This document shows, piece after piece, positions 39,030 through 47,098 of a DNA stretch of 64,000 bases. Position numbers and translations under genes: made by a program. The notes beneath the pieces were generated by a model. That model was not told the origin of the DNA. It saw only the letters and a list, made by a program, of their open reading frames with translations, and did no database searches. The first letter of the stretch is position 1; each line of letters opens with the position of its first letter. The stretch comes from Mycolicibacterium aurum (GTDB lineage: Bacteria > Actinomycetota > Actinomycetes > Mycobacteriales > Mycobacteriaceae), in contig NZ_LR134356.1 of NCBI RefSeq assembly GCF_900637195.1, positions 4,774,001-4,838,000 of the forward strand. The letters run 5' to 3'.

Positions 39030-39188
39030 TCAGTCGTGGTGGGGCGGAACGTTGTCGCGCAGCCACCGATCGCGGTCGGCTTCGTCCTCGGGAGAGATCG
39101 GCTCGCGTTCGTCGCTCGATACCTCGGGGAACGCCTCACCGAAGACCCTGTTAACTAGGTCTCGCGGACGATCGGAAGAGTGCGTCAC
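39030..39188 (-). CDS. Unannotated 52-residue acidic protein
   Basis: GTG at 39188 to TGA at 39030. The product starts VTHSSDRPRDLVNRVFG, then FPEVSSDEREPISPEDEADR, and ends DRWLRDNVPPHHD. It is highly acidic, has no cysteine and ends in a Trp/Leu/Pro/His motif of the kind seen at the C-termini of small mycobacterial proteins. Codons end mostly in G or C. A perfect CRP palindrome lies 14-29 bases before the start. I do not recognise the family. It is below the usual length cut-off, so automated annotation may have missed it. Confidence 0.6.
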   Translation of the reverse strand: MTHSSDRPRDLVNRVFGEAFPEVSSDEREPISPEDEADRDRWLRDNVPPHHD

Positions 39189-39201
39189 AGCGCGATCCCG
39201 G

Positions 39202-39217
39202 TGTGATCAACATCACA
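39202..39217. promoter_or_regulatory. Perfect CRP-type binding site
   Basis: TGTGA-TCAACA-TCACA, an exact match to the TGTGA-N6-TCACA consensus of E. coli Crp and mycobacterial CRP. The nearest start codon is that of the 52-residue gene at 39188. The porin promoter is about 400 bp away. Confidence 0.65.
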
Positions 39218-39236
39218 ATCTGGCGGCACGTTCTGT

Positions 39237-39262
39237 TCACCTGCAATTAACACTGCAGGTGA
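39237..39262. repeat. Inverted repeat near the CRP site
   Basis: Perfect nine-base arms TCACCTGCA (39237-39245) and TGCAGGTGA (39254-39262) with an eight-base AT-rich loop. It could be an operator or an RNA hairpin. Confidence 0.5.
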
Positions 39263-39286
39263 CGCGGAAATCGGAAACGACGAGTT

Positions 39287-39316
39287 CGGGCGGGTTGGGA
39301 ATGCCCAACCCGCCCG
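39287..39316. terminator. Terminator downstream of moaB2
   Basis: Perfect 13-bp arms CGGGCGGGTTGGG (39287-39299) and CCCAACCCGCCCG (39304-39316), followed by TTTC on the plus strand. Outer arms CGAGTTC (39281-39287) and GAACTCG (39322-39328) extend the stem. Confidence 0.75.
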
Positions 39317-39348
39317 TTTCTGAACTCGTTCCTGCAAGTGCAACTCGC

Positions 39349-39846
39349 TTAGATATCCAAACTGGATAGCTGCGCGATCACCTGCGCGGCCAGCGGACCC
39401 AGTGTCGCCATGCCGTCGCGGACGGCGGCGCGGGATCCGGCCAGATTCACCACCAACGTGCTGCCGGAGATGCCGGCCAATCCGCGGGACACCCCGGCAT
39501 CGATGATTCCGGCAGACAGACCGGACGAGCGCAGCGCCTCGGCGATGCCCAGGAGCTCGCGGTCGAGAAGATCAAGGGTGGATTCGGGGGTGACGTCGCG
39601 GGGGGTCACACCCGTGCCACCGACCGACACCACCAGGTCGACCCCGCCGATGACCGCGGTGTTCAGCGCGTTGCGAATCTCCACCTCGTCCGAGGAGACC
39701 ACCACGACCCCGTCGACAACGAATCCGGCCTCGCCGAGCAGCTCGGTGACCAGCGGACCACTGTGGTCCTCCTCGTCGCCATGGGCCGTGCGGTCATCGA
39801 CCACGACGACCAGAGCTCGACCGACCAACACGTGAGGCTGTTCCAT
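39349..39846 (-). CDS. moaB2: MoaB/Mog-family molybdopterin protein
   Basis: MPT-binding domain protein of 165 residues, counterpart of M. tuberculosis MoaB2 (Rv0984). The conserved motifs VSVGGTGVTPRDVTPEST (about residue 75) and the C-terminal GSTLVVNLAGSRAAVRDG (about 127) bind molybdopterin, and VVVVDDRTAHGDEEDHSGP starts the fold. It probably adenylylates molybdopterin or has a related role. I chose the ATG at 39846 because TACGGT lies seven bases upstream; an in-frame ATG at 39876 would give 175 residues. It follows pepD in the mprA-mprB-pepD-moaB2 order known from M. tuberculosis. Confidence 0.88.
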   Translation of the reverse strand: MEQPHVLVGRALVVVVDDRTAHGDEEDHSGPLVTELLGEAGFVVDGVVVVSSDEVEIRNALNTAVIGGVDLVVSVGGTGVTPRDVTPESTLDLLDRELLGIAEALRSSGLSAGIIDAGVSRGLAGISGSTLVVNLAGSRAAVRDGMATLGPLAAQVIAQLSSLDI

Positions 39847-39853
39847 GACCTCA

Positions 39854-39859
39854 ACCGTA
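39854..39859 (-). promoter_or_regulatory. -10 element of moaB2
   Basis: TACGGT on the minus strand, seven bases before the ATG at 39846. It suggests a leaderless moaB2 transcript inside the mpr block. Confidence 0.45.
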
Positions 39860-39923
39860 TATCTCGGTACGGACATCGGTGCAGCCACACGCAGGTCGGG
39901 GCGATCCTCGCCGGCGGACAGCC

Positions 39924-41297
39924 TCACTGGCTGGCCTTGCCGAGCGTGACCTCCACCGTCTGCGGCTTGCCCGCCGCATCCATGTAGGTCAGCGTCACCT
40001 TGTCCCCCGGCGCCTTGGACCGGACGGCCGCGACCAACGCGTCGGCGCTGCCGATCACGCGGTCATCGATCTTGGTGACGACGACACCGCCGGGCAGCCC
40101 TGCTGCCGACGCCGCGCTTCCGGCGGTCACCTCGACGATCTTGGCGCCGTCGATGCCCGCCTCGTTGCCGACCTGGACCCCCAGCGAGGCCCGCGACGCG
40201 GTGCCCGTCTGGATCAGCTCGTCGGCGATCCGCTTGGCCTGATCGACCGGAATCGCGAAGCCGAGGCCGATCGACCCTCCCTGCTGGCCGCCCGCGTCTG
40301 CTCCCATCGTGGCGATCGCCGAGTTGATGCCGACCAGCTCACCGTTCATGTTCACCAGTGCGCCGCCGGAGTTACCCGGGTTGATGGCCGCATCGGTCTG
40401 AATGGCGTCGAGCACCGTGTTCTGGTTCTGCGCGTCGCCGCCGGCAGCCACCGGGCGGTTGAGGGCGCTGACGATGCCGGTGGTCACGGTGCCCTCCAGC
40501 CCGAGGGGTGAACCGATGGCCACCACGTCCTGGCCGACGCGCAGATCTGCCGACGATCCCACGGTGATCGGAGTCAGGCCCGAGACGTTCTCGGCGCGGA
40601 CCACGGCGATGTCGCTCCCGGGGTCGGTACCGACCACCGTGAACGTCGTCGATTTACCGTTCGCGAACGTCACCTTCGTCTCCGGCGCCCCCGCGCGACC
40701 CTCCGGCGTTCCCGCGGCGGTGGCCACGACGTGGTTGTTCGTCAGGATCAGCCCGTCGGTCGAGAGGATCACGCCGGAGCCCTCTTCGGAGGCCCGGCCC
40801 TGGTTGACTTCGAGCTTCACCACACTGGGCACCACCTTGGTGGCGACGGCTTCGACGGAACCGGACGGGACGCTTGCCGCGGGCACGCTCGGCGCGGCAC
40901 CGGACGCGCTGTAGCCGGTCATGTTGTGATCCGGGTGGACCAGTAGCGCGACCCCTCCGCCGACGCCGGCGGAGACGATCGCCACAGCCACCGCTCCCGC
41001 GGTCAAAGCCGATGCGCGCGAACGCTTCCGCGGCGCAGGACGGGCAGCGGGCGGCATACCGGGGCGCGGATACTGGCCGGGGCCGGTAGGCATCGGAGCG
41101 CCCTGGTACGGGTCGTACTGCGCCCGAAAGGCCTGCCGCTGTTGCTCTGTCGCATAGCGCCAGTCCCAGCCGTTACCACCGTGCTGGTCATACGATCCTG
41201 ACCGTGCCGGCCCGACGGGGCCGGACGGCACCTGCCCGGGATATCCGGACTGGCGACCCTGCTGCGGGTTCGGCGAGTACCTCGGGTCGTTGGTCAT
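39924..41297 (-). CDS. pepD: HtrA-like serine protease PepD
   Basis: Membrane-anchored DegP-type protease/chaperone of the envelope, 457 residues. A cytoplasmic Pro/Gly/Gln-rich N-terminus (about 1-88), one membrane helix (about 94-118), a trypsin-like domain with the triad His in TNNHVV, Asp in GSDIAVV and Ser in NPGNSGGALV, and a C-terminal PDZ domain (about 365-450) are visible. In M. tuberculosis PepD is under MprAB and SigE control and takes part in feedback on MprB. A 19-base MprA-type box lies about 80 bases upstream. The ATG at 41297 lacks a strong ribosome site. Confidence 0.93.
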   Translation of the reverse strand: MTNDPRYSPNPQQGRQSGYPGQVPSGPVGPARSGSYDQHGGNGWDWRYATEQQRQAFRAQYDPYQGAPMPTGPGQYPRPGMPPAARPAPRKRSRASALTAGAVAVAIVSAGVGGGVALLVHPDHNMTGYSASGAAPSVPAASVPSGSVEAVATKVVPSVVKLEVNQGRASEEGSGVILSTDGLILTNNHVVATAAGTPEGRAGAPETKVTFANGKSTTFTVVGTDPGSDIAVVRAENVSGLTPITVGSSADLRVGQDVVAIGSPLGLEGTVTTGIVSALNRPVAAGGDAQNQNTVLDAIQTDAAINPGNSGGALVNMNGELVGINSAIATMGADAGGQQGGSIGLGFAIPVDQAKRIADELIQTGTASRASLGVQVGNEAGIDGAKIVEVTAGSAASAAGLPGGVVVTKIDDRVIGSADALVAAVRSKAPGDKVTLTYMDAAGKPQTVEVTLGKASQ

Positions 41298-41375
41298 ATC
41301 GCTGCGGTGCTCTTCCTTCGAGTCGGTCTGTTCACTGACAACAACGAACGTTGCAGCCTCAGCGTGCCCAAACGT

Positions 41376-41394
41376 ACTGAGAATCGCCTTAGAG
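41376..41394. promoter_or_regulatory. MprA-type box upstream of pepD
   Basis: ACTGAGAA-TCG-CCTTAGAG: two loosely related 8-base repeats separated by 3 bases, 19 bases in all. This is the same layout and orientation as the stronger box before mprA and the geometry described for MprA sites. Confidence 0.6.
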
Positions 41395-41487
41395 ATCGAT
41401 TGCCGTTGCGACAAATTTCGACCACATCCCGCACACGTCCACCTCGACCATCCTCGCCGGTGACCCACGTCACCCGCACGAAGCGGT

Positions 41488-42942
41488 TCAGCGTGTCGGG
41501 TCCCCGTCCTCAGGGTGGACGAAGCCGACGGACGGGCGACCGGGTAACAGCACGTGCATCGCGGTTCCCGGCGGCTCACCTCCGGAAACGGTCTGCTCGA
41601 CACGCAGGGTGCCGCCGTGCTTGAGTACCACCTGTTTGACGATCGCCAGACCGAGCCCCGAACCCGGCATCGCACGCGCCGATGTGGACCGGAAGAACCG
41701 TTCGAACACGAGATCTCGCTCGTGGGGCGGGATCCCGGGCCCGTGATCGGACACCACCAGCTCCGCGTGCTGAGAATCGACCTGCCGGAGCCGGACTCCG
41801 ACGTTGGCCCCAGGTGGGCTCCACTTCGCCGCGTTGTCGAGCAGGTTGAGCACGGCGCGGCCCAGACCGGCGGCGTCGCCATAGACCTGCCACGGACTGA
41901 TCGAGACATCGAACTCGATGTCGTTGCGGCGCCGACGAACCCGCTCGAGCGATCGTTCGATGACCTCAGACATCTCGACCGTCTCGTGAACCGCGTTCCC
42001 CGCCTCCTCGCGGGTCAGGTCCACCAGGTCGCCCACCAGCGTCGAAAGCTCCTCGATCTGTGCGATCACATCGGTGCGCAGTTCGGCCATGTCCTCGTCG
42101 GGAATCCTGCGCGCCCCCGGTTTCATCGACTCCATCAGCAATTCCACATTGGTGCGCATGGACGTCAGCGGAGTTCGCAGCTCGTGACCCGCGTCGGCCA
42201 CCAGACGCGCCTGGCGTTCGCGCGATTCGGCGAGCGCCCGCAACATCATGTTGAAAGCTTCGGTGAGACGGGCCAATTCGTCGTTGCCGAAGACGGGAAT
42301 CGGACGGAGGTCATCGGTGCGCGCCACCCGTTCGGCCGCCCGGGTGAGCCGGGCAACAGGCCGCAGACCCGCGCTGGCGACCATGCCGCCGGCAATCGCG
42401 GCCACCGCCACCCCGATCCCACCGACGATCAGCAGCACCGTGCCTAGCCGTTTGAGCACCTTTCCGGTGGGTGCCAGACTCTTCGACAGAAGCAGGGTGT
42501 TGCCGCCCGACAGGTGCACCGCCAGCACCCGCTGGTGGTCGACGGTACGCAGCGACAACAGCAGCGTTCCGTCCATCACCTGCTGCTCCGGTCCGCCGAC
42601 CGGCAGCGTCTGCCCCTTCTGGTTGGCGGTGTACTTGGTGCGTCCGGGGATGTAGAACATCGCGTTCATGTCCGAGTAGGCGGTGCCCTCGATGGCCTTG
42701 CCCGGATCGGCGTCCAACGAGCCACTCTCGATGAGCATCTGGGCCCGGGTACGCAGCTGGTTGTCGATGTCGTCGTAGAGCGCCCGGGATACCACCGCGT
42801 ACACCGCAACGGCCATCAACACCACGGAGATGACCACCATCGACATCGCGAGCAGCATCACCCGCCATCGCAACGACACGGAGCTGGCCGGGCGGGCCAG
42901 GCCCGGGCCCGACGGCCACGGGCCCGTGGTGGGAGCCGACAT
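41488..42942 (-). CDS. mprB: Sensor histidine kinase MprB
   Basis: Membrane histidine kinase that responds to envelope stress, 484 residues. Two membrane helices (about 28-50 and 165-188) flank an extracytoplasmic domain (about 52-163) that interacts with DnaK and misfolded proteins in M. tuberculosis. Then a HAMP domain (about 190-240), the phosphorylated histidine in AGHELRTPLT (about 250), and an ATPase domain with NLLDNAAKWSPPG (N box), SDHGPGIP and GSGLGLAIVKQ. The start overlaps the mprA stop by one base (TGATG). The last residues form a polar tail. Confidence 0.95.
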   Translation of the reverse strand: MSAPTTGPWPSGPGLARPASSVSLRWRVMLLAMSMVVISVVLMAVAVYAVVSRALYDDIDNQLRTRAQMLIESGSLDADPGKAIEGTAYSDMNAMFYIPGRTKYTANQKGQTLPVGGPEQQVMDGTLLLSLRTVDHQRVLAVHLSGGNTLLLSKSLAPTGKVLKRLGTVLLIVGGIGVAVAAIAGGMVASAGLRPVARLTRAAERVARTDDLRPIPVFGNDELARLTEAFNMMLRALAESRERQARLVADAGHELRTPLTSMRTNVELLMESMKPGARRIPDEDMAELRTDVIAQIEELSTLVGDLVDLTREEAGNAVHETVEMSEVIERSLERVRRRRNDIEFDVSISPWQVYGDAAGLGRAVLNLLDNAAKWSPPGANVGVRLRQVDSQHAELVVSDHGPGIPPHERDLVFERFFRSTSARAMPGSGLGLAIVKQVVLKHGGTLRVEQTVSGGEPPGTAMHVLLPGRPSVGFVHPEDGDPTR

Positions 42943-43631
42943 CAGGGCGGAGTCTCACGCAGCACGTAACCCACACCTCGGACGGTGTGGATCAGCCGCG
43001 GCTCTCCTTCGGCTTCCGTCTTTCGACGCAGATAGCCGACGTAGACCTCCAAGGCGTTGCCCGACGTCGGAAAGTCGAAGCCCCACACCTCTTCGAGGAT
43101 CCTGCTGCGGGTCAGCACCCGACGCGGGTTGGCGATCAGCATCTCGAGCAACGAGAACTCCGTGCGCGTCAGGCTGATCGACCGCTCGCCCCGGGTCACC
43201 TCACGTGTCACCGGGTCCAGGGACAGATCCGAGAAGGTCATCGCGGCGGAGTCGGCATCCCCTTCGAGGGGGTTGGTGCGTCGCAGCAGGGCACGCATCC
43301 GCGCCAGCAGTTCCTCCAGAGCGAACGGCTTGGGCAGGTAGTCATCGGCCCCGGCATCCAATCCCGCGACCCGCTCCGATACCGAGTCACGCGCGGTCAG
43401 CACCAGGATCGGGAGGTCGTCACCGGTGCTGCGAAGCTGACGGCACACCTCCAGCCCGTCCAACCTCGGCATCATCACATCGAGCACGAGGGCATCGGGC
43501 CGGGCAGTGGCGATCAGATCGAGCGCTTCACGACCGTCCTGGGCCAGCTCGACGGAGTATCCATTGAACGACAGCGACCGGCGCAGGGATTCGCGCACCG
43601 CGCGATCGTCATCAACGACAAGTATGCGCAC
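42942..43631 (-). CDS. mprA: Response regulator MprA
   Basis: OmpR/PhoB-family regulator of 229 residues. The receiver domain has VDDDRAV at the start, the phosphoacceptor Asp in LVLDVMMPRLDG (about residue 53), Thr in LTARD and Lys in YLPKPF. The C-terminal winged helix (about 125-225) ends RLIHTVRGVGYVLRETPP. The GTG start at 43631 is 22 bases downstream of a 19-base MprA box, consistent with autoregulation. It is cotranscribed with mprB and pepD in the order found in M. tuberculosis. Confidence 0.96.
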   Translation of the reverse strand: MRILVVDDDRAVRESLRRSLSFNGYSVELAQDGREALDLIATARPDALVLDVMMPRLDGLEVCRQLRSTGDDLPILVLTARDSVSERVAGLDAGADDYLPKPFALEELLARMRALLRRTNPLEGDADSAAMTFSDLSLDPVTREVTRGERSISLTRTEFSLLEMLIANPRRVLTRSRILEEVWGFDFPTSGNALEVYVGYLRRKTEAEGEPRLIHTVRGVGYVLRETPP

Positions 43632-43652
43632 GGGGACAGTCTCACCTCAGTG

Positions 43653-43671
43653 TCTGAGAGAGGGCTGAGAG
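43653..43671. promoter_or_regulatory. MprA box upstream of mprA
   Basis: TCTGAGAG-AGG-GCTGAGAG: two 8-base repeats differing at one position, separated by 3 bases, exactly the 19-base MprA-box geometry. It is placed for autoregulation, 22-40 bases before the mprA start. Confidence 0.75.
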
Positions 43672-43704
43672 GCGCGCCGCCGGATCGGCGAGTTGCCGCC
43701 AGAG

Positions 43705-43878
43705 TCAGCGGCGGTCGAGGTCGATCAGGCCGAGGCGAGCGGCCTTGAGCAGCCTGCGCGGCACCTTGCGCTGCTGACCTGCGACGGTGACGCCGACGAG
43801 GCCGGTAGCGGTGGCCTTCCACTGCGCGCGGCGGCTACGGGTGTTCGCACGCGACATCCTGCGCTTCGGCACAGCCAT
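43705..43878 (-). CDS. rpmF: 50S ribosomal protein L32
   Basis: 57-residue basic ribosomal protein, the same length as M. tuberculosis RpmF (Rv0979A). It begins MAVPKRRMSRANTRSRRAQW and ends in a basic helix. The zinc-binding cysteine pairs seen in some L32 proteins are absent, so this is the Cys-free type. A GGAGAG site lies upstream of the ATG at 43878. Confidence 0.95.
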   Translation of the reverse strand: MAVPKRRMSRANTRSRRAQWKATATGLVGVTVAGQQRKVPRRLLKAARLGLIDLDRR

Positions 43879-44091
43879 GATCGAGCTCTCCATCTATCGG
43901 GTGAATCTGAGTTGGCACTGCCTGCGGACCTGAACAGGCCGGACGCTGGCAATTGGTGACCAGGATAGCCGCTGGGCCTGGTGGGCTCCAAACGCCGGAG
44001 ATCAGCCGTCCATTGCGTGCGCCGCAAAGAGCTCACGCAGCCTCCGGGGCTTCGTCGACGCCATCGCCCTCCGACACGGCCGCCCGAGGTC

Positions 44092-44133
44092 TTGACTCGG
44101 TACCGACGGTACCCAGTAACCTACCGGTTGGTT
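44092..44133 (+). promoter_or_regulatory. Promoter and two operator-like palindromes of the acyl-CoA carboxylase operon
   Basis: TTGACT (44092-44097) and TAACCT (44117-44122) form a promoter with a 19-base spacer. The spacer holds a perfect GGTACC-GAC-GGTACC palindrome (44099-44113). A second palindrome, AACCTACC/GGTTGGTT (44118-44133, one mismatch), overlaps the -10. Such sites fit a TetR-type repressor, which is not encoded nearby. Confidence 0.6.
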
Positions 44134-44166
44134 GGTTGGTCGACGGGGCAGACGAACGGAGTGTGG

Positions 44167-45933
44167 GTGACGTCATCGGGTGCCGCACCGGTTCGCGGGC
44201 CGGTCCGCATCGGCAACTGCTCAGGCTTCTACGGTGACCGCCTGTCCGCCATGCGCGAGATGCTCACCGGCGGCGAGCTGGACTACCTCACCGGCGACTA
44301 CCTTGCCGAGCTCACGATGCTCATCCTCGGTCGCGACCGGATGAAGAATCCCGACCGGGGTTACGCCAAGACATTCCTGCGCCAGCTCGAGGACTGCCTC
44401 GGCCTGGCCAGGGAACGCAACGTCCGCATCGTCACCAATGCCGGCGGGCTGAATCCCGCAGGCCTTGCCGACGCCGTCCGCACCCTGGCCGACACACTCG
44501 GGATCCCTGTGGCGGTGGCGCATGTCGAAGGCGACGACCTCCTGCCGCGCGCCGAAGCGCTGGGGCTGGGCAACCCGCTGACCGCCAACGCCTACCTCGG
44601 CGCGTGGGGCATCGTCGACTGCCTCAACTCCGGTGCCGACATCGTCATCACGGGCCGCGTCACCGACGCGTCGGTGATCGTCGGACCCGCGGCCGCCCAT
44701 TTTGGTTGGCAGCCTGGAGATTTCGATCGCATCGCTGGCGCCGTGGCCGCTGGGCACGTCATCGAATGCGGCACGCAGGCCACCGGCGGGAACTATGCAT
44801 TCTTCGCTCGTGACTTCCCCGACCTGACGACGTTGACGCATCCCGGCTTCCCTATCGCCGAAATCCACGACGACGGCACCTCGGTGATCACCAAGCACCC
44901 GGGCACCGACGGCGCCGTCACGGTGGACACGGTCACCGCACAGCTGCTCTACGAGATCGGCGGTGCGCGGTACGCCAACCCCGACGCCACCCTGCGCGTG
45001 GACACCATCGAGCTGTCCGACGACGGTGCCGACCGCGTCCGGATCAGCGGCGCCGAAGGCGAACCCCCACCGCCGACGTGGAAGGTCTCGCTCAACAGCC
45101 TCGGAGGATTCCGCAACGAGGTCACCTTCGTGTTGACCGGACTGGACATCGAGGCGAAGGCCCAGTTGGTGCGGCACCAACTGGAGACCAGCCTGACGGT
45201 CAGGCCCGACGAGCTGGAGTGGACGCTGGCGCGCACCGACCACGACGACGCCGACACCGAGCAGACAGCCAGCGCACTGCTGCGATGCGTGGTCCGCGAC
45301 ACCGATCCCAACACCGTTGGCCGGCAGTTCTCCTCAGCCGCAGTCGAATTGGCTCTGTCGAGTTACCCGGGATTCACCAGTACGGCGCCGCCGGGGGACG
45401 AGCAGATCTACGGAGTGTTCACCGCCGCGTTCGTGCCGGCCGACCAGGTCTCGCATGTCGCGGTACACGCCGACGGGACCCGCAGCGACATTCCCGCACC
45501 TACGCAGACCACGGTGCTGGCCGAGCTTCCGCAGCCTGCCCTGCCGGCCGGCCGGGAGTTCGGCCCCACGCGGCGTGTGCCCTTGGGCACCATTGCCGGC
45601 GCCCGCAGCGGGGACAAGGGCGGCAGCGCCAACGTCGGCGTCTGGGTGCGCGCCGGGGCCGGCGCATCGGCGGGAGACACAGCAGACGATCAGTGGTCCT
45701 GGCTCGTCCACACACTGACGGTCGAGAAGCTGCGCCAGCTGCTCCCCGAGGCAGCCGAGCTTCCCGTGACCCGCCACGTCCTGCCCAACCTGCGTGCCGT
45801 GAACTTCGTCATCGACGGGATACTCGGCAAAGGGGTGGCCTACCACGCCCGATTCGACCCACAGGCCAAGGGTCTTGGCGAATGGCTACGAAGCCGGCAT
45901 GTCGACATACCCGAGGAGCTGCTGCATGAGTAA
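44167..45933 (+). CDS. AtuA-like (DUF1446) protein
   Basis: 588-residue protein of the acyclic-terpene-utilisation AtuA/DUF1446 family, similar to M. tuberculosis Rv0976c. The N-terminal domain (about 15-440) starts GNCSGFYGDRLSAM and has TNAGGLNPAGLADAV (about 92) and ITGRVTDASVIVGPAA (about 160). A C-terminal small domain (about 470-588) has the GARSGDKGGSANVGVW motif. In Pseudomonas, atuA belongs to the citronellol/geraniol pathway, but its reaction is not established. The GTG at 44167 follows GGAG by five bases. It is the first gene of a six-gene operon and overlaps fadE13 by eight bases. Confidence 0.85.
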   Translation: MTSSGAAPVRGPVRIGNCSGFYGDRLSAMREMLTGGELDYLTGDYLAELTMLILGRDRMKNPDRGYAKTFLRQLEDCLGLARERNVRIVTNAGGLNPAGLADAVRTLADTLGIPVAVAHVEGDDLLPRAEALGLGNPLTANAYLGAWGIVDCLNSGADIVITGRVTDASVIVGPAAAHFGWQPGDFDRIAGAVAAGHVIECGTQATGGNYAFFARDFPDLTTLTHPGFPIAEIHDDGTSVITKHPGTDGAVTVDTVTAQLLYEIGGARYANPDATLRVDTIELSDDGADRVRISGAEGEPPPPTWKVSLNSLGGFRNEVTFVLTGLDIEAKAQLVRHQLETSLTVRPDELEWTLARTDHDDADTEQTASALLRCVVRDTDPNTVGRQFSSAAVELALSSYPGFTSTAPPGDEQIYGVFTAAFVPADQVSHVAVHADGTRSDIPAPTQTTVLAELPQPALPAGREFGPTRRVPLGTIAGARSGDKGGSANVGVWVRAGAGASAGDTADDQWSWLVHTLTVEKLRQLLPEAAELPVTRHVLPNLRAVNFVIDGILGKGVAYHARFDPQAKGLGEWLRSRHVDIPEELLHE

Positions 45934-47098
45934 TTCGGCGAGCATCTGGACCACCCCCGAGCGCGAGGACCTCCGAAAGACGGTGCGCGCGTTCGCCGAA
46001 CGCGAAGTGCTCCCCCATGTCGACGACTGGGAGCGCATCGGCGAACTGCCCCGCGAACTGCACCGTAAAGCCGCGAAAGCGGGGCTGCTCGGGGCGGGGT
46101 TCCCGGAGTCGGCCGGCGGCGACGGTGGCGACGGCGCCGACGCCGTCATCATCTGCGAGGAGATGCACCAGTCGGGAGCTCCCGGCGGAGTCTTCGCGTC
46201 GCTGTTCACCTGCGGCATCGCGGTCCCCCACATGATCGCCTCGGGCGACCAGCGGCTCATCGACACCTATGTTCGGCCGACTCTGGCCGGCGAGAAGATC
46301 GGTTCACTGGCGATCACCGAACCCGGCGGCGGTTCAGACGTCGGGCACCTCACCACCCGCGCTGAGCTGGTTTCGGGACGCGAAGGCGACCACTTCGTCC
46401 TCAACGGTGCCAAGACCTACATCACCTCCGGGGTCCGCGCCGACTACGTCGTCACCGCCGCCCGCACCGGCGGCCCCGGCGCAGGCGGGGTGTCGTTGAT
46501 CGTCGTCGACAAGGGCACCCCGGGATTCGAGATCAGCCGCAAGCTGGACAAGATGGGCTGGCGCTCCTCCGATACCGCGGAGCTGTCCTACACCGACGTC
46601 CGGGTGCCGGTCGAGAACCTGGTGGGCGTCGAGAACACCGGCTTCCTCCAGATCGCCGGGGCGTTCGTCTCCGAACGCGTCGGCCTGGCCGCACAGGCGT
46701 ATTCGAGTGCGCAGCGCTGCCTGGACCTGACCGTGGACTGGTGCCGCAACCGCGAGACGTTCGGCAAGCCGCTGATCGCACGCCAGTCGGTGCAGAACAC
46801 GCTGGCCGAGATGGCACGCCGCATCGACGTCGCCCGGGTCTACACGCGAGCTCTGGTGGAGCGGCAGATAGCCGGTGACACGAACCTGATCACCGAGGTG
46901 TGCTTCGCCAAGAACACCGCCGTCGAAGCCGGTGAGTGGGTGGCCAACCAGGCCGTGCAGTTGTTCGGCGGCATGGGCTACATGGCCGAGTCCGAAGTGG
47001 AGCGTCAGTACCGGGACATGCGCATTCTCGGCATCGGCGGCGGCACCACCGAAATACTCACCTCGCTTGCCGCGAAGACGCTGGGATTTCAGGCATGA
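45926..47098 (+). CDS. fadE13: Acyl-CoA dehydrogenase FadE13
   Basis: FAD-dependent acyl-CoA dehydrogenase of 390 residues, in the position of M. tuberculosis FadE13. Signature LAITEPGGGSDVGHL (about residue 130), the mid-domain beta segment, KTYITSGVRADY (about 163), and the C-terminal signature QLFGGMGYMAESEVERQYRDMRILGIGGGTTEI (about 347-380). It would introduce the 2,3-double bond into an acyl-CoA ahead of carboxylation. Which of the operon's two dehydrogenases acts first is not clear. The ATG overlaps the upstream gene, and the stop overlaps accD2 (ATGA). Confidence 0.92.
   Translation: MSNSASIWTTPEREDLRKTVRAFAEREVLPHVDDWERIGELPRELHRKAAKAGLLGAGFPESAGGDGGDGADAVIICEEMHQSGAPGGVFASLFTCGIAVPHMIASGDQRLIDTYVRPTLAGEKIGSLAITEPGGGSDVGHLTTRAELVSGREGDHFVLNGAKTYITSGVRADYVVTAARTGGPGAGGVSLIVVDKGTPGFEISRKLDKMGWRSSDTAELSYTDVRVPVENLVGVENTGFLQIAGAFVSERVGLAAQAYSSAQRCLDLTVDWCRNRETFGKPLIARQSVQNTLAEMARRIDVARVYTRALVERQIAGDTNLITEVCFAKNTAVEAGEWVANQAVQLFGGMGYMAESEVERQYRDMRILGIGGGTTEILTSLAAKTLGFQA

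Noticed and set aside
38776..39369. Several 70-135-codon frames upstream of the porins
   Set aside because: None has a ribosome site, plausible codon usage or a motif. Only the 52-residue minus-strand frame at 39030-39188 stood up.
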